This document shows, in pieces, positions 23,574-32,582 of a DNA stretch of 33,379 bases. The position numbers and the translations under genes were made by a program. Origin of the DNA: Parasedimentitalea denitrificans (GTDB taxonomy: Bacteria > Pseudomonadota > Alphaproteobacteria > Rhodobacterales > Rhodobacteraceae); the NCBI RefSeq assembly GCF_011813015.1, contig NZ_QHLQ01000028.1, positions 1-33,379 of the forward strand. Direction: 5' to 3'. The number at the start of each line of letters is the position of its first letter. Within the stretch, counting starts at the first letter, position 1. The notes under the pieces are model-generated. The model was not told where the DNA came from, did no database searches, and worked only from the letters and a program-made list of their open reading frames with translations.

Positions 23574-23990
23574 ATGAAAAATTCTCTGTCAATTATGGCT
23601 ATCTGCATGACTGCCGTCGCAGCTTGCGCAGTTGAGGCCAACAATTTCAAAAGCTTAAGTTATGGAGCGCGGGCCTATCCTCATGATGGTGTTGTTTTTG
23701 AGGTGGTGCCGCCAATAGGCAGCACGCGCGCCGCCTTTTGGTGCGCGGGCTCGGAATACGCGCGTCGCTTTCTTGGGGCGGGCTGGCAAACACCATTTTA
23801 TGTTGTTCGAGGCCTTGGAACAGGCGAAGTGTCGGGACGCAAGGATACTGTTCTGTTTAGTCTTGAGCCTGTTGGTGCTCAGGCCCAGTCCAATGGAATA
23901 TTTCAGTTCAACGGGTTCAATCCTGGCAGTGCAAAAACCGTGCAAAGTGCTGATACGGACTGCGATCCATTCCTACTCGACTTGATATAA
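23574..23990 (+). CDS. Secreted hypothetical protein, tandem paralogue 1
   Basis: The protein has about 138 residues. A signal peptide (MKNSLSIMAICMTAVAACA) is followed by a mature domain sharing a pattern with the next gene. In this copy it reads FWC-x3-EYARR, then W-x-T-x2-YVVRGLGTG and G-x2-DTVLFSLEPVG. Alternative starts upstream (23529, 23562) would spoil the signal peptide. The frame is open from 23487, but I chose ATG 23574 by comparison with the paralogue. No catalytic residues are evident, and one cysteine in the shared WC motif and another near the C-terminus may pair. Confidence 0.6.
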   Translation: MKNSLSIMAICMTAVAACAVEANNFKSLSYGARAYPHDGVVFEVVPPIGSTRAAFWCAGSEYARRFLGAGWQTPFYVVRGLGTGEVSGRKDTVLFSLEPVGAQAQSNGIFQFNGFNPGSAKTVQSADTDCDPFLLDLI

Positions 23991-24086
23991 CCGTTGAACG
24001 TTTACATGTTTGTCCGATCGCGTCTCAGAGATGCAAGTGTCTACCGGCTGGGACAATACTGATAAAGCTCGGACTGGAGATAGATA

Positions 24087-24530
24087 GTGAAACAGATTTT
24101 TAGACACCTTATAATTATAGCCGCTTGTTCGGTGGCGCTTCCACTGACGGCGCAAGAGTTCCGCGCGATCAACTCTCTCTACGTCAACAGGGTGGATAAG
24201 AATGTCATTGAGGTGATCGGTCGCCCGGGGGCCCACAAAGAGGATTACTGGTGTGGCGTGGGGGACTATGTGCGCCGTGTCGTGCGCGCACCTTGGAAGA
24301 CAAAAATCTATGTTGTCAGTGGTATCGGTCGCGGCGTGACTACCGGGGCAAGGGATGCTGTAAGATTTACAATGAGCCCAGACGCGATCGGCATTGAACC
24401 TTACGAGTCGAACCTGATCCTGGATGTTCTGACTGTTGGGTATTCCCGTTCCCTGACATATGCATTTGATATGTGTCACCGTCGACCTGGATTTTTTCAC
24501 TCAGGGTTTGGCATTGGGATTGGGTTCTAA
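24087..24530 (+). CDS. Secreted hypothetical protein, tandem paralogue 2
   Basis: The protein has 147 residues. A signal peptide (MKQIFRHLIIIAACSVALPL, cleaved near TAQ) is followed by a domain like the previous gene's. This copy reads YWC-x3-DYVRR, then W-x-T-x2-YVVSGIGRG, and G-x2-DAVRFTMSPDAIG. The C-terminal tail is longer (HSGFGIGIGF). The ATG has GGAGATAG just before it. It lies 96 bases after its paralogue in the same direction and 7 bases before the yjbQ-like gene. The shared blocks suggest a duplication followed by divergence. The role is unknown. Confidence 0.65.
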   Translation: MKQIFRHLIIIAACSVALPLTAQEFRAINSLYVNRVDKNVIEVIGRPGAHKEDYWCGVGDYVRRVVRAPWKTKIYVVSGIGRGVTTGARDAVRFTMSPDAIGIEPYESNLILDVLTVGYSRSLTYAFDMCHRRPGFFHSGFGIGIGF

Positions 24531-24537
24531 CAAGGGA

Positions 24538-24954
24538 ATGCAATCCCAGCTGGAAATAGAAACTCAGGGCCCCGGCTTGTACGAGTTCACCGGTCGGGTT
24601 CACGGCCGCATTGCCGAGCAGGGTCGGCAATGCGGCCTGCTGACGCTGTTTGTCCAACATACCTCTTGCTCTCTCTTGATACCGGAAAACGCCGACCCCG
24701 AGGTGCAGGGCGATTTGCAGGCGTTCTTTCACCGATTGGTGCCACCCAGCAGTGATCCATCGATGGGGTATCTGCGCCATACATACGAAGGCCCGGATGA
24801 TATGCCCGCGCATATCAAAGCAGCGATGATGCCGGTCAGCCAGTCAATTCCGGTTCAGCAGGGGCAGTTGATGCTCGGCACCTGGCAGGGGATCTACCTG
24901 TTCGAACATCGCAACGCTGCACTCAGCCGCAGGGTTGTGGCCCACTTGACCTGA
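24538..24954 (+). CDS. YjbQ-family protein (UPF0047)
   Basis: The protein has 138 residues, standard for the family. It contains the family's LFVQHTSCSLLIPENADPEV stretch, the RHTYEGPDDMPAHIKAAMM stretch around a metal-site His, and GTWQGIYLFEHRN near the end. Members have been reported to have thiamine-phosphate synthase activity, with a proposed minor role in thiamine metabolism. The frame is open from 24460 inside the preceding gene. ATG 24538 gives the family length, although AAGGG lies only 1-2 bases ahead. Confidence 0.8.
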   Translation: MQSQLEIETQGPGLYEFTGRVHGRIAEQGRQCGLLTLFVQHTSCSLLIPENADPEVQGDLQAFFHRLVPPSSDPSMGYLRHTYEGPDDMPAHIKAAMMPVSQSIPVQQGQLMLGTWQGIYLFEHRNAALSRRVVAHLT

Positions 24955-25075
24955 CAGCCCGTATTTAGGGGTGTAAATATCCCTCTACCCAAATCCTAGC
25001 GGCTGCCCTATAACTGTGGATAACTATGTTAGTCTTCGTACAAATTATGGTCGAGTTGATTGAGGGGAACTGTTA

Positions 25076-25543
25076 ATGCGCTGTCCGTTTTGCGGGAATG
25101 TTGATACTCAGGTAAAAGACTCCCGGCCCGCCGAGGACCACGTCGCAATCCGGCGACGTCGCTTTTGTCCGGCTTGCGGTGGGCGTTTCACCACATATGA
25201 ACGGGTCCAGTTGCGTGACTTGGTTGTGATCAAGTCAAAAGGTAAACGCGAAGACTTTGACCGCGACAAGCTAGAGAGATCCATTCGTATCTCGATGCAG
25301 AAACGCCCAGTTGATCCTGATCGGATTGATCAGATGATCTCTGGTATCGTGCGGCGGCTGGAAAGCATGGGCGACACGGATATTCAGTCCAACCGGATTG
25401 GCGAGATCGTGATGGAGTCGCTGGCGCGGATCGACACTGTGGCCTATGTGCGCTTTGCCAGTGTCTACAAGAATTTCCAGGCGGCTGATGATTTTGAGGA
25501 CTTCGTCCACGAGTTGCGGCCAATGTTGCCGCCAGAAGAGTGA
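25076..25543 (+). CDS. nrdR: Transcriptional repressor NrdR
   Basis: The protein has 155 residues. It represses ribonucleotide reductase genes in response to ATP/dATP. An N-terminal zinc ribbon (C3-x2-C6 and C31-x2-C34) with RRRRFCPACGGRFTTYER is followed by an ATP-cone (about 46-136: VVIKSKGKREDFDRDKL...). The length is typical. ATG 25076 is at the end of a GGGGAAC-type site. Its stop overlaps the ribD GTG start by four bases (GTGA at 25540-25543), a common nrdR-ribD arrangement. No nrd gene or target box could be confirmed in the window. Confidence 0.95.
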   Translation: MRCPFCGNVDTQVKDSRPAEDHVAIRRRRFCPACGGRFTTYERVQLRDLVVIKSKGKREDFDRDKLERSIRISMQKRPVDPDRIDQMISGIVRRLESMGDTDIQSNRIGEIVMESLARIDTVAYVRFASVYKNFQAADDFEDFVHELRPMLPPEE

Positions 25544-26637
25544 GCAATACTGACAGCCGGTTCATGGCGCTGGCACTTAGTCTGGGGCGGCGCGGTCAGG
25601 GACTGTGCTGGCCCAACCCGGCGGTGGGCTGTGTTGTGGTTCAAGGTGACCGGATCGTTGGCCGTGGCTGGACACAGCCGGGTGGACGACCGCATGCCGA
25701 AACGATGGCATTGGCTCAGGCTGGACAGCGGGCCAAGGGCGCAACCGCCTATGTGACGCTAGAACCCTGTTCGCACCATGGCGAAACGCCTCCGTGTTCG
25801 CAGGCTCTGATTGATGCTGGTGTTGCCCGTGTTGTGGCTGCAATCGAAGACAGCGATCCGCGGGTGTCAGGGCAGGGGTTTGAAAGACTGCGCATGTCTG
25901 GAATCCAAGTCAAGACGGGGGTTCTGGCCGAACAGGCAGCCCGCGATCATGCTGGCTTCTTCCTGAAAACCGAACAGGGGCGTCCGTTTGTGACACTGAA
26001 ACTAGCGAGCAGTTTTGATGGCCGTATAGCTACCAGCAGTGGCCACAGTCAGTGGATCACTGGCCCCGAGGCGCGCAGGGCTGTGCATGCAATGCGGTCT
26101 CGTCATGACGCTGTAATGGTCGGTGCTGGTACTGCGCGCGCCGATGATCCGTCGCTGACGGTTCGGGATCTGGGAATCGCGCAGCAGCCGGTGCGGGTGG
26201 TGATCTCTCGACATCTGGATCTGCCGTTGCTTAGCCAACTGGCGCGCACCGCCATGGACGTGCCCCTTTGGCTGTGTCACGGTCCGGGGGCTGATATCGA
26301 ACGGTTAAAGGCCTGGGAAGGTATAGGGGCAAAGCTGCTGCCCTGTGCGGTCCGAGGAACGCAGGTCGACGCGGCGGATATTCTGCAACAACTGGGCAAA
26401 GCCGGTTTGACTCGTGTGTTCTGCGAAGGTGGCGGCGCGCTGGCTGCGTCATTGCTGGCTGCTGATCTGGTGGACGAGTTGGTCGGCTATACTGCTGGAC
26501 TAGGCATCGGCGCCGAAGGCCTGCCGATGATAGGCACGTTGGGCCTGAACCGGTTAGAGCAAGCCCCCCGGTTCAAGCTGCTTGAAACCCGCCAGATTGG
26601 ACCGGACATCGAGCACCGCTGGACGCGATCATTGTAA
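25540..26637 (+). CDS. ribD: Bifunctional riboflavin deaminase/reductase RibD
   Basis: The protein has 365 residues. It converts the GTP-derived pyrimidine in two steps: deamination then NADPH reduction of the ribosyl chain. The N-terminal cytidine-deaminase-like domain has H52-A-E54 and PCSHHGETPPC (C77 and C86), the zinc ligands. From about 145 the reductase domain begins (FVTLKLASSFDGRIA...) and ends near the C-terminus with GGGALAASLLAADLVDEL. The GTG start overlaps the nrdR stop. It converges with kpsC, whose stop is only about 19 bases beyond its own. Confidence 0.95.
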   Translation: MSNTDSRFMALALSLGRRGQGLCWPNPAVGCVVVQGDRIVGRGWTQPGGRPHAETMALAQAGQRAKGATAYVTLEPCSHHGETPPCSQALIDAGVARVVAAIEDSDPRVSGQGFERLRMSGIQVKTGVLAEQAARDHAGFFLKTEQGRPFVTLKLASSFDGRIATSSGHSQWITGPEARRAVHAMRSRHDAVMVGAGTARADDPSLTVRDLGIAQQPVRVVISRHLDLPLLSQLARTAMDVPLWLCHGPGADIERLKAWEGIGAKLLPCAVRGTQVDAADILQQLGKAGLTRVFCEGGGALAASLLAADLVDELVGYTAGLGIGAEGLPMIGTLGLNRLEQAPRFKLLETRQIGPDIEHRWTRSL

Positions 26638-26655
26638 AAACAACTCAGTGGCCAT

Positions 26656-28668
26656 CTATCGCCACAGGTGCGCATAGGTGGCCAACAATCCCTGCAATTT
26701 GGACAGGGCCCGATTGGCCATGCCGGGATGCGGGATTTCTCCACTTTGCAGACGGCGCACAGCCACCTCAACCGGGCAGGGCAGCCCGGTGATCGGGTCG
26801 CAATAACGCGGGTAGTCGATCAGCGTTGCATGAACCAATCCCAGCAGGCTGGGACGTGCTTGCCGCCGTTCGGGCTGTTTGGACAGATCCTGCGTCAGGC
26901 CCCAGCCTGAATAGAACGGGGTGCCCAGAGTGGTAACCTTGACGCCACGCAGCAGCGCCTCGAATCCCATGAGCGAGGTCATGGTCCATAGCTCGTCAAC
27001 CTGATCACACAGGGCTATGGGATCACTGCTGTGGGCCACTACATCCGCCAGCCCCTCGGCTTCGATTTCACCGCTGCGCAATCCGGCCTCTACATCCGGG
27101 TGGGGTTTGTAGATGATAATTGCATCCGGGTTGGCAGCTCGCGTGGTACGCAACAAATCCAGATTGGTGTGGATCTTGCCTGCGCCAGTTCGGATCGAGG
27201 CATCATCCTCGACCTGACCCGGCACCAGGATGCGATACCCAGCTGGAAGCTTCGGTGCCTCACCACCCAGATTGTATTTTGACAGGCTGGACTGAACCAA
27301 GCTACGCAACAGATTTTCAGCGCGGCGGTCCTGAGCTTCGGTCAGGCGAACACGTTGCGTGATCAGATCCTCAAGGTCGCTCGGCTGGGTAGGGTCATAA
27401 TAAATGCCCTGCTGATCTGTGACCAACGACAGCGGTGGCACCAACTCGGCCCCCAACCCACGTGAGCGCAGAAAGCCATCTTCGACCCGTGTGGCCCCCT
27501 GATGCTCCGCCCCGGCCTTGCTGGCCCAAACCATCCAGCTACGGCCACTTGCCTTTGCCTTGTTGACGTCATCCGTGAACAGCAGGTTCTTTTCGCTGCC
27601 GAACATCTTTTGCAACGGGCGACGTTTCCACAGGCGCATCCCTGACGCGGCCCAGCCAAGCCGGTCTTGCCGCCATGCGTGCACCTGCGTTTCCAGATTA
27701 TCGAGCACAGTCTCCAGCTCACACAGCTGATCGCGAAACGGATCGTACCAGACCGGGTACAGGAACATCGTCGCCGCACAAAGCTGCTGTCGCGTCAGTT
27801 GTCGCTGACGTCGGGCCAGTGGGAACTCATCTTGGGTTAACCCCCAACCAGCATAGAACGGCTGACCAAAGATCCGTGGCTTGTGGCCCGCCAAAATAGC
27901 CTCAAACCCCATTTGCGAGGAAACGGTATAGACACCAATAGCACCGTCCAACAGTTCCCACGGCGACACTGGGTCAGTCAGCAGGGTGATGCGATCATTG
28001 GCATCCTCTGGGCCGTAATGGCCGGGACGGTAGCCTTGGGATGTTTCTGGATGGCTCTTAATGACAATCCGCGCGCCGGGATTTTCCTCTTGTGCAAAAA
28101 CCAGCATCTCAAGAAACCGCGCCCGATCCGCACCGCTGGCCACAACCGAGGCATCGCCACGGGCCTGATCCACCACCAGCACATAGCCGGGTTTTGGGGT
28201 GGGGGTAGCAGGATCAAAGGCGTTATACTTGCTAAGCTGAACCTCGGTCAGCCGCGATACCGCATCGCGGGCCCGACGCATCAGATCGCTGTCATCCAAA
28301 GGTGCTGTTGCCAGCATTTGCTCCAGATCTGATTTGCTGGCCGGGTCGAAATGCACACCCGCGCGGTCAAGCTGCAACCCTACCGGCGGCTCGCCAGCGC
28401 GTCCGGGGTGGATAGATCGCAAAAAGGCATCCTCAACCCGCAGCAAGCCAACCTGCCGAGTTTCAGCAACCCGACGTCCACGATGGGCGGTAGGTGAGTT
28501 ACCCCATATGCCCACCAGATCGTCGGGGCCGGGTAAACCTAGCCGGATGTCATACCCCGCCAAGTGTAGAATGCGTCGTAAACGTTTTTGGGTGACAAAG
28601 CCGCCATTATAAACAAACAGCCGGGAGCGATTGCCCCCGGCCTCATGCCTGTCATCAAGGCTGCGCAT
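26656..28668 (-). CDS. kpsC: Capsular polysaccharide export/Kdo transferase KpsC
   Basis: The protein has 670 residues, the typical KpsC length. It consists of two similar halves. Each has an EDxFLRS motif (EDAFLRSIHPG, EDGFLRSRGLG), a Y/F-D-P phosphate-type loop, and a GFEALL- or GFEAILAG-type motif followed by PFYAGWGLTQD or PFYSGWGLTQD. KpsC adds alternating beta-2,4 and beta-2,7 Kdo residues to the phospholipid anchor of group 2-type capsules, and the two halves are the two transferases. It starts 5 bases after the Wza-like stop, so they are one transcript. Coordination with kpsS suggests capsule or a related surface polymer. Confidence 0.85.
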   Translation of the reverse strand: MRSLDDRHEAGGNRSRLFVYNGGFVTQKRLRRILHLAGYDIRLGLPGPDDLVGIWGNSPTAHRGRRVAETRQVGLLRVEDAFLRSIHPGRAGEPPVGLQLDRAGVHFDPASKSDLEQMLATAPLDDSDLMRRARDAVSRLTEVQLSKYNAFDPATPTPKPGYVLVVDQARGDASVVASGADRARFLEMLVFAQEENPGARIVIKSHPETSQGYRPGHYGPEDANDRITLLTDPVSPWELLDGAIGVYTVSSQMGFEAILAGHKPRIFGQPFYAGWGLTQDEFPLARRQRQLTRQQLCAATMFLYPVWYDPFRDQLCELETVLDNLETQVHAWRQDRLGWAASGMRLWKRRPLQKMFGSEKNLLFTDDVNKAKASGRSWMVWASKAGAEHQGATRVEDGFLRSRGLGAELVPPLSLVTDQQGIYYDPTQPSDLEDLITQRVRLTEAQDRRAENLLRSLVQSSLSKYNLGGEAPKLPAGYRILVPGQVEDDASIRTGAGKIHTNLDLLRTTRAANPDAIIIYKPHPDVEAGLRSGEIEAEGLADVVAHSSDPIALCDQVDELWTMTSLMGFEALLRGVKVTTLGTPFYSGWGLTQDLSKQPERRQARPSLLGLVHATLIDYPRYCDPITGLPCPVEVAVRRLQSGEIPHPGMANRALSKLQGLLATYAHLWR

Positions 28669-28673
28669 CAGTG

Positions 28674-29807
28674 TTAGCCGCCAGCCAGGGTGTTGATGTT
28701 AGCCAAAGGCGTCAGTGGCGCAGCTAAGAGCGAGATGGTCTTGGTCCACTGGGCGTAAGGTGCCTCGGTGACATAAAGTGTGTCACCATCACGGATGACG
28801 AAATCGCGTGCGATGAACAATCCATTGGGCTGGGTCAGGTTCAGCACGTAAACCATGCGCTGTGCACCTTGCAGATCATCACGGCCCAGTACCTGACCAG
28901 CGATCTCAGCCGGTTCGTTGCGAAGCACAAAAACGCCAGTAGGGTCAGACGAGGTTGAAATCAGACCGCCGACCTGGGCAATCGCCTCAAGGGCTGACAG
29001 ATCCTGGCTTTCAAACCGGACACGTGCCTGAGAGCTAGTGGCCCCCAGTGCCGTAAACGAACGAGTGTCTTCTTCGATCAGAATACGGTCGCCACCACGC
29101 AGAGCGATATCCAGTTGCGGGTGATCGTACAGATCCTGGAACCAGACCTTACCCTGCTCATTGCCGCGGATCATCGTGATCTGGGCGATATCTGGCTGGA
29201 TCGACACCCCACCGGCTTGCGCCAGCATGGTTGCCAATGTGCGGGTTGGGCGTTCAATCGGGTAAACGCCCGGCGCCCCGATCGCACCAACCAGGCTGAC
29301 AGTAGACCCGTCACCGGCCAGTCGGCGCACCTGCACCTGCGGATCAGGCGTTTGGTCTTCCAGCTTTGTGGTGATGGTCTTGCGCAGTTGATCTGGCGTA
29401 TTGCCCGACGCCCGCACACGGCCTGCATAGGGCACAAAGATAAATCCGGCGCTGTCGACCTGAACTTCTTCCAGCACGGTTGAGTTGGAAACCTCACCCG
29501 CCAGCAGCCCGTCGTCAACGTTTTCCCAGATGGTCAGGCCCAGAACGTCGCCGGGGCGAATAGTGTCAGATGTCAGCTGTCCAGCGGATTGAAACGCCTG
29601 AGAAAAGCCAAGAGCCGGGACCACAGCTGTTGCGCGGGTCACCCGGTCGTTGACTGATACTACAAAGGCATCGCCCTCTTTTTGCACTGATCCAGCGTAG
29701 ATTTCACGCTTGTTGGGGCCTACGCGGGGCAAGCTGCACGAGGCCGCAAGCGCAACTGCGGCCAGCATAGCGATGGGGCGTGCCCACCGAAAGGGAACGG
29801 AATTCAC
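28674..29807 (-). CDS. Polysaccharide export outer-membrane lipoprotein (Wza/KpsD-like)
   Basis: The protein has about 377 residues from GTG 29807, which AGGAG precedes by 8 bases. The N-terminus has a lipobox (ALAASC) at Cys24, so it is a lipoprotein. A polysaccharide biosynthesis/export domain (PGDVLGLTIWENVDDGLLAG to VQVDSAGFIFVPYAGRVRAS) is followed by SLBB-type repeats (VSLVGAIGAPGVYPI; IRGNEQGKVW...). The family forms the outer-membrane channel for capsule or exopolysaccharide. The frame is open back to 29894, but that upstream part has no good start. It lies between kpsS and kpsC on the same strand. Confidence 0.8.
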   Translation of the reverse strand: MNSVPFRWARPIAMLAAVALAASCSLPRVGPNKREIYAGSVQKEGDAFVVSVNDRVTRATAVVPALGFSQAFQSAGQLTSDTIRPGDVLGLTIWENVDDGLLAGEVSNSTVLEEVQVDSAGFIFVPYAGRVRASGNTPDQLRKTITTKLEDQTPDPQVQVRRLAGDGSTVSLVGAIGAPGVYPIERPTRTLATMLAQAGGVSIQPDIAQITMIRGNEQGKVWFQDLYDHPQLDIALRGGDRILIEEDTRSFTALGATSSQARVRFESQDLSALEAIAQVGGLISTSSDPTGVFVLRNEPAEIAGQVLGRDDLQGAQRMVYVLNLTQPNGLFIARDFVIRDGDTLYVTEAPYAQWTKTISLLAAPLTPLANINTLAGG

Positions 29808-29904
29808 TGCTCGGTCTCCTCGACCTATTATTGTTCTGCCTCGGTCTTTTTTTGCCAAGTTAGCGGAAAGCGGGACAAAAATCCAGTGCTGCAACGGCGT
29901 AGGC

Positions 29905-31209
29905 TCAATTCACGATACGCAACTGTTGCCGTGGGGCCGCTGTGCCAGATTTAAGTGCATCGTAGGGGTCATCCGCTGATAACATCATGTCGACGACCTG
30001 CCGCAACAGTTGCCTGCGTCCCTTGCGCGAATAGAAGCCACCGGACAATTGCGATGTCTCAAGCAAATAACGTCGATAATCTTTGTAAGCCCTGTTGTCT
30101 GGACGCGCGGCCGCCGCAAAGAATTCTGTCAACGGTTGGGTCGAGACGAATTCAGGTTTTGCATAAACCGCATCGCCAAACACCTTTAGCGGAATGCCAC
30201 GCCACAGCACCTGCTGGCCTGCGGTGGAATTGACAGTCACCGCTGTGCGGGCCTCGTTCAACAACTGCGCCAGCTTGCCGCCGCGCACATAATGCACCCG
30301 ATCTGAAATACCGTGCTCAGCGGCCAACCGCTTGACCTCGCTGCGGATTGGCACCCGGCCATCTTCTAGTGGGTGGGCCTTGACCACCAAATGATGGTGC
30401 TGCGGCGCACCCTTGGCAAAGCCAGCGATGATCTCGGACAAAAAGTCGCTCATAGTGGAGAATGGCGAGTGTTTCTGGAACGAGCTGTCGTGTTCCAACT
30501 GCAGCAGGGCCAGATGGTAAGGAAAGCCGCCGTTACGAATGCGCCATGTGGCCAAACGGCGCTGAACAGCCAAAACGGGCATCAGTACCAGCCGCTTTAG
30601 ATAAAGCTGAAATTCCTTGGTAACCGGAATTGACCGGTGCGGTCTAAATTCACGGTACTTTCCGTTCCGGAACATCACAAACCAATGGTACAGGGCGCCA
30701 TAGAAAATATGCTGCCGCATGTCCCCCCAATGCGACGGCGGCAGGGGGGCCTCCATATCGGACAGTTCCAGTGCCTCTTGCATGCCGGGAATGGTCATAT
30801 CCATCAGCTTGGAGTTTCCATTCGACCCGCCGCGTTCGTAGGTCACCCAATAGGGCCGCATATAGCCTTCTTCAAAGACATGAACCCGAATGCCACGGGC
30901 TTTTGCCTCAGCCACGGCCTTGGCGTGGATCGGACGGGTGTCGCCATACAGCACAATGTCAGTGACCTGATGGCTGTCAAATAGGGTCTCAAGCGTCGAT
31001 GACCAATCGTTAGGGCTGCCCTGATAGGGAATATAGCTGGCACGATCACGCCAGAACGCCCGGTCGCCCGCATTGAAACCAACCCGCCAGATCTCGCACC
31101 CGGCAGCGCGCAGCATCTTGCCAAGGGCGTTGAAAAACGGCCCGTGTGGTCCCTGCAAAAAAAGGAATACGCGTTTGGTGGTGGCTTCGGTTGTCATGAC
31201 GGCGCTCAT
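29905..31209 (-). CDS. kpsS: Capsule biosynthesis protein KpsS (Kdo transferase)
   Basis: The protein has 434 residues. KpsS adds the first beta-Kdo to the lyso-phosphatidylglycerol anchor. The N-terminus has FLFLQGPHGPFFNALGKMLR, typical of the family, followed by VGFNAGDRAFWRDRA and a DIVLYGDTRP stretch. The central HVFEEGYMRPYWVTYERGG and VNSTAGQQVLWRGIPLKVFG regions are conserved in KpsS-like proteins. ATG 31209 is chosen over an in-frame TTG at 31218, and a further ATG at 31197 is also possible. No ribosome binding site is strong. It is the first gene of a kpsS-wza-kpsC transcript, divergent from ribE. Confidence 0.82.
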   Translation of the reverse strand: MSAVMTTEATTKRVFLFLQGPHGPFFNALGKMLRAAGCEIWRVGFNAGDRAFWRDRASYIPYQGSPNDWSSTLETLFDSHQVTDIVLYGDTRPIHAKAVAEAKARGIRVHVFEEGYMRPYWVTYERGGSNGNSKLMDMTIPGMQEALELSDMEAPLPPSHWGDMRQHIFYGALYHWFVMFRNGKYREFRPHRSIPVTKEFQLYLKRLVLMPVLAVQRRLATWRIRNGGFPYHLALLQLEHDSSFQKHSPFSTMSDFLSEIIAGFAKGAPQHHHLVVKAHPLEDGRVPIRSEVKRLAAEHGISDRVHYVRGGKLAQLLNEARTAVTVNSTAGQQVLWRGIPLKVFGDAVYAKPEFVSTQPLTEFFAAAARPDNRAYKDYRRYLLETSQLSGGFYSRKGRRQLLRQVVDMMLSADDPYDALKSGTAAPRQQLRIVN

Positions 31210-31366
31210 ATTAGCCAATTAGGATAACGTCTTGGTTAACGCGTTACTGCGGCGAAACTAAGTCCAGCGGAGGGCAAATGACAAGGCCCCGGCGTTCAGG
31301 GCTTGTGCATATTGGGTGCACTGTCTACCAGTTTTGCAACAGTTTCAGGCCAGCAAGGGGCGCGTT

Positions 31367-31969
31367 ATGTTCACAGGTATCATTACTGATGTCGGTCGTG
31401 TGACCGAGCTGCAGCAAGAGGGCGATTTACGCGCCCGCATCCGGACTAACTATGACACTACGGGCATCGATATCGGTGCCTCAATCGCCAGCGACGGCGT
31501 TTGCCTGACAGTGATTGCACTAGGCGACGATTGGTACGACGTGCAGATTTCTGCTGAAACCGTGTCAAAAACCAACATCGGCGACAACGGCTGGTTTGAG
31601 GGTAAGCGGGTCAACCTAGAACGCGCGCTAAAGGTCGGCGACGAGCTGGGCGGACATATCGTGTCGGGCCACGTTGATGGCGTCGCCGAAGTGGTCGAAA
31701 TGGTCGAGGCCGGCGACAGCACCCGCGTCACCCTGCGCGCTCCGGCTGAACTGGCCAAGTTCATCGCCCCCAAAGGCTCGGTTGCGCTAAATGGCACCTC
31801 GCTAACGGTAAACGATGTGCGCGGCTGTGATTTTGACATCAATTTCATCCCCCATACCAAAGAAGTGACCACTTGGGGCGACGTCAAACTAGGTGACCAG
31901 ATCAACCTCGAGATCGACACGTTGGCCCGCTATGTGGCGCGGTTAGGCGAGTTCAACGCCACGGCGTAA
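31367..31969 (+). CDS. ribE: Riboflavin synthase alpha subunit
   Basis: The protein has 200 residues. It dismutates two 6,7-dimethyl-8-ribityllumazine molecules to riboflavin. Two lumazine-binding beta-barrels follow each other: MFTGIITDVG and ASDGVCLTVI in the first, SGHVDGVAEVV and GTSLTVNDV in the second. The frame is open from 31316, but ATG 31367 with AAGGGG upstream is the family's start (MFTGII). No ribB/A, ribH or nusB follows. No FMN riboswitch could be seen in the 31210-31366 gap. Confidence 0.95.
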   Translation: MFTGIITDVGRVTELQQEGDLRARIRTNYDTTGIDIGASIASDGVCLTVIALGDDWYDVQISAETVSKTNIGDNGWFEGKRVNLERALKVGDELGGHIVSGHVDGVAEVVEMVEAGDSTRVTLRAPAELAKFIAPKGSVALNGTSLTVNDVRGCDFDINFIPHTKEVTTWGDVKLGDQINLEIDTLARYVARLGEFNATA

Positions 31970-31986
31970 AGCAGCTAAGAGAACCT

Positions 31987-32011
31987 GTTGCGCAGTGATT
32001 GACTGCGCAAC
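31987..32011 (+). terminator. Intergenic hairpin after ribE
   Basis: GTTGCGCAGT (31987-31996) and ACTGCGCAAC (32002-32011) form a perfect 10-bp stem with a 5-base loop, 17 bases after the ribE stop. The downstream stretch is A/T-rich but has no strong T run, so it may be a weak terminator or an attenuator. Confidence 0.55.
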
Positions 32012-32042
32012 ATTTGCAGCTATTTATTGAGTGGATTTTGAC

Positions 32043-32582
32043 ATGGATTTTGATTTCCAACCCTACATCATTGGCGAAACACTGGTTGTTCGCCCCCTGT
32101 CGGAAGATGACTTTGACGGGCTGTATCAGGCGGCAAGTGACCCCTTGGTCTGGGCTGGCCATCCCGCCAAGGATCGGCACCTGAAGGAAGTCTTTATCCC
32201 TTATTTCGATACGCTGCACGAAGCTGGTGCAACCGTGGTTGTGCTGGAAAAAAGCACCGGCAAAATCATCGGCTGCTCACGTTATTATGTAGCCCCCACT
32301 CCGGGTCAGGAAATCTCGATCGGCTACACATTCCTAGGGCGCGCCTATTGGGGCGGCACGGTCAATGCCGAGCTGAAATCACTGATGATGGGCCATGTGT
32401 TCAAATTCAGGCCTGATGTCTGGTTTCACATCGACCCCACCAACATCCGTTCGCAGAAAGCGACCGCCAAACTGGGCGCAGTCAACATGGGTGAAGAAGA
32501 GTTGGATCTGGGCAACGGTGCTGCACGCTGGATGTGTTTCAGGTTGCTAAAGTCCGATTGGGAAGTAAGGGAAGACACCTAG
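32043..32582 (+). CDS. GNAT-family N-acetyltransferase (RimJ/RimL type)
   Basis: The protein has 179 residues. The N-terminal ETLVVRPLSEDDFDGLYQAA is the usual RimJ/RimL start. A VLEKSTGKIIGCSRYYVAPT strand pair, a SIGYTFLGRAYWGGTVNAEL stretch around the acetyl-CoA loop, and FHIDPTNIRSQKATAKLGA near the end follow the family order. The substrate is unknown. The frame is open from GTG 32031, and ATG 32043 is taken; no ribosome binding site is clear. It ends directly before the DUF6500-like gene. Confidence 0.78.
   Translation: MDFDFQPYIIGETLVVRPLSEDDFDGLYQAASDPLVWAGHPAKDRHLKEVFIPYFDTLHEAGATVVVLEKSTGKIIGCSRYYVAPTPGQEISIGYTFLGRAYWGGTVNAELKSLMMGHVFKFRPDVWFHIDPTNIRSQKATAKLGAVNMGEEELDLGNGAARWMCFRLLKSDWEVREDT

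Noticed and set aside
31210..31366. FMN riboswitch before ribE
   Set aside because: The expected conserved FMN-element blocks could not be found in the gap.
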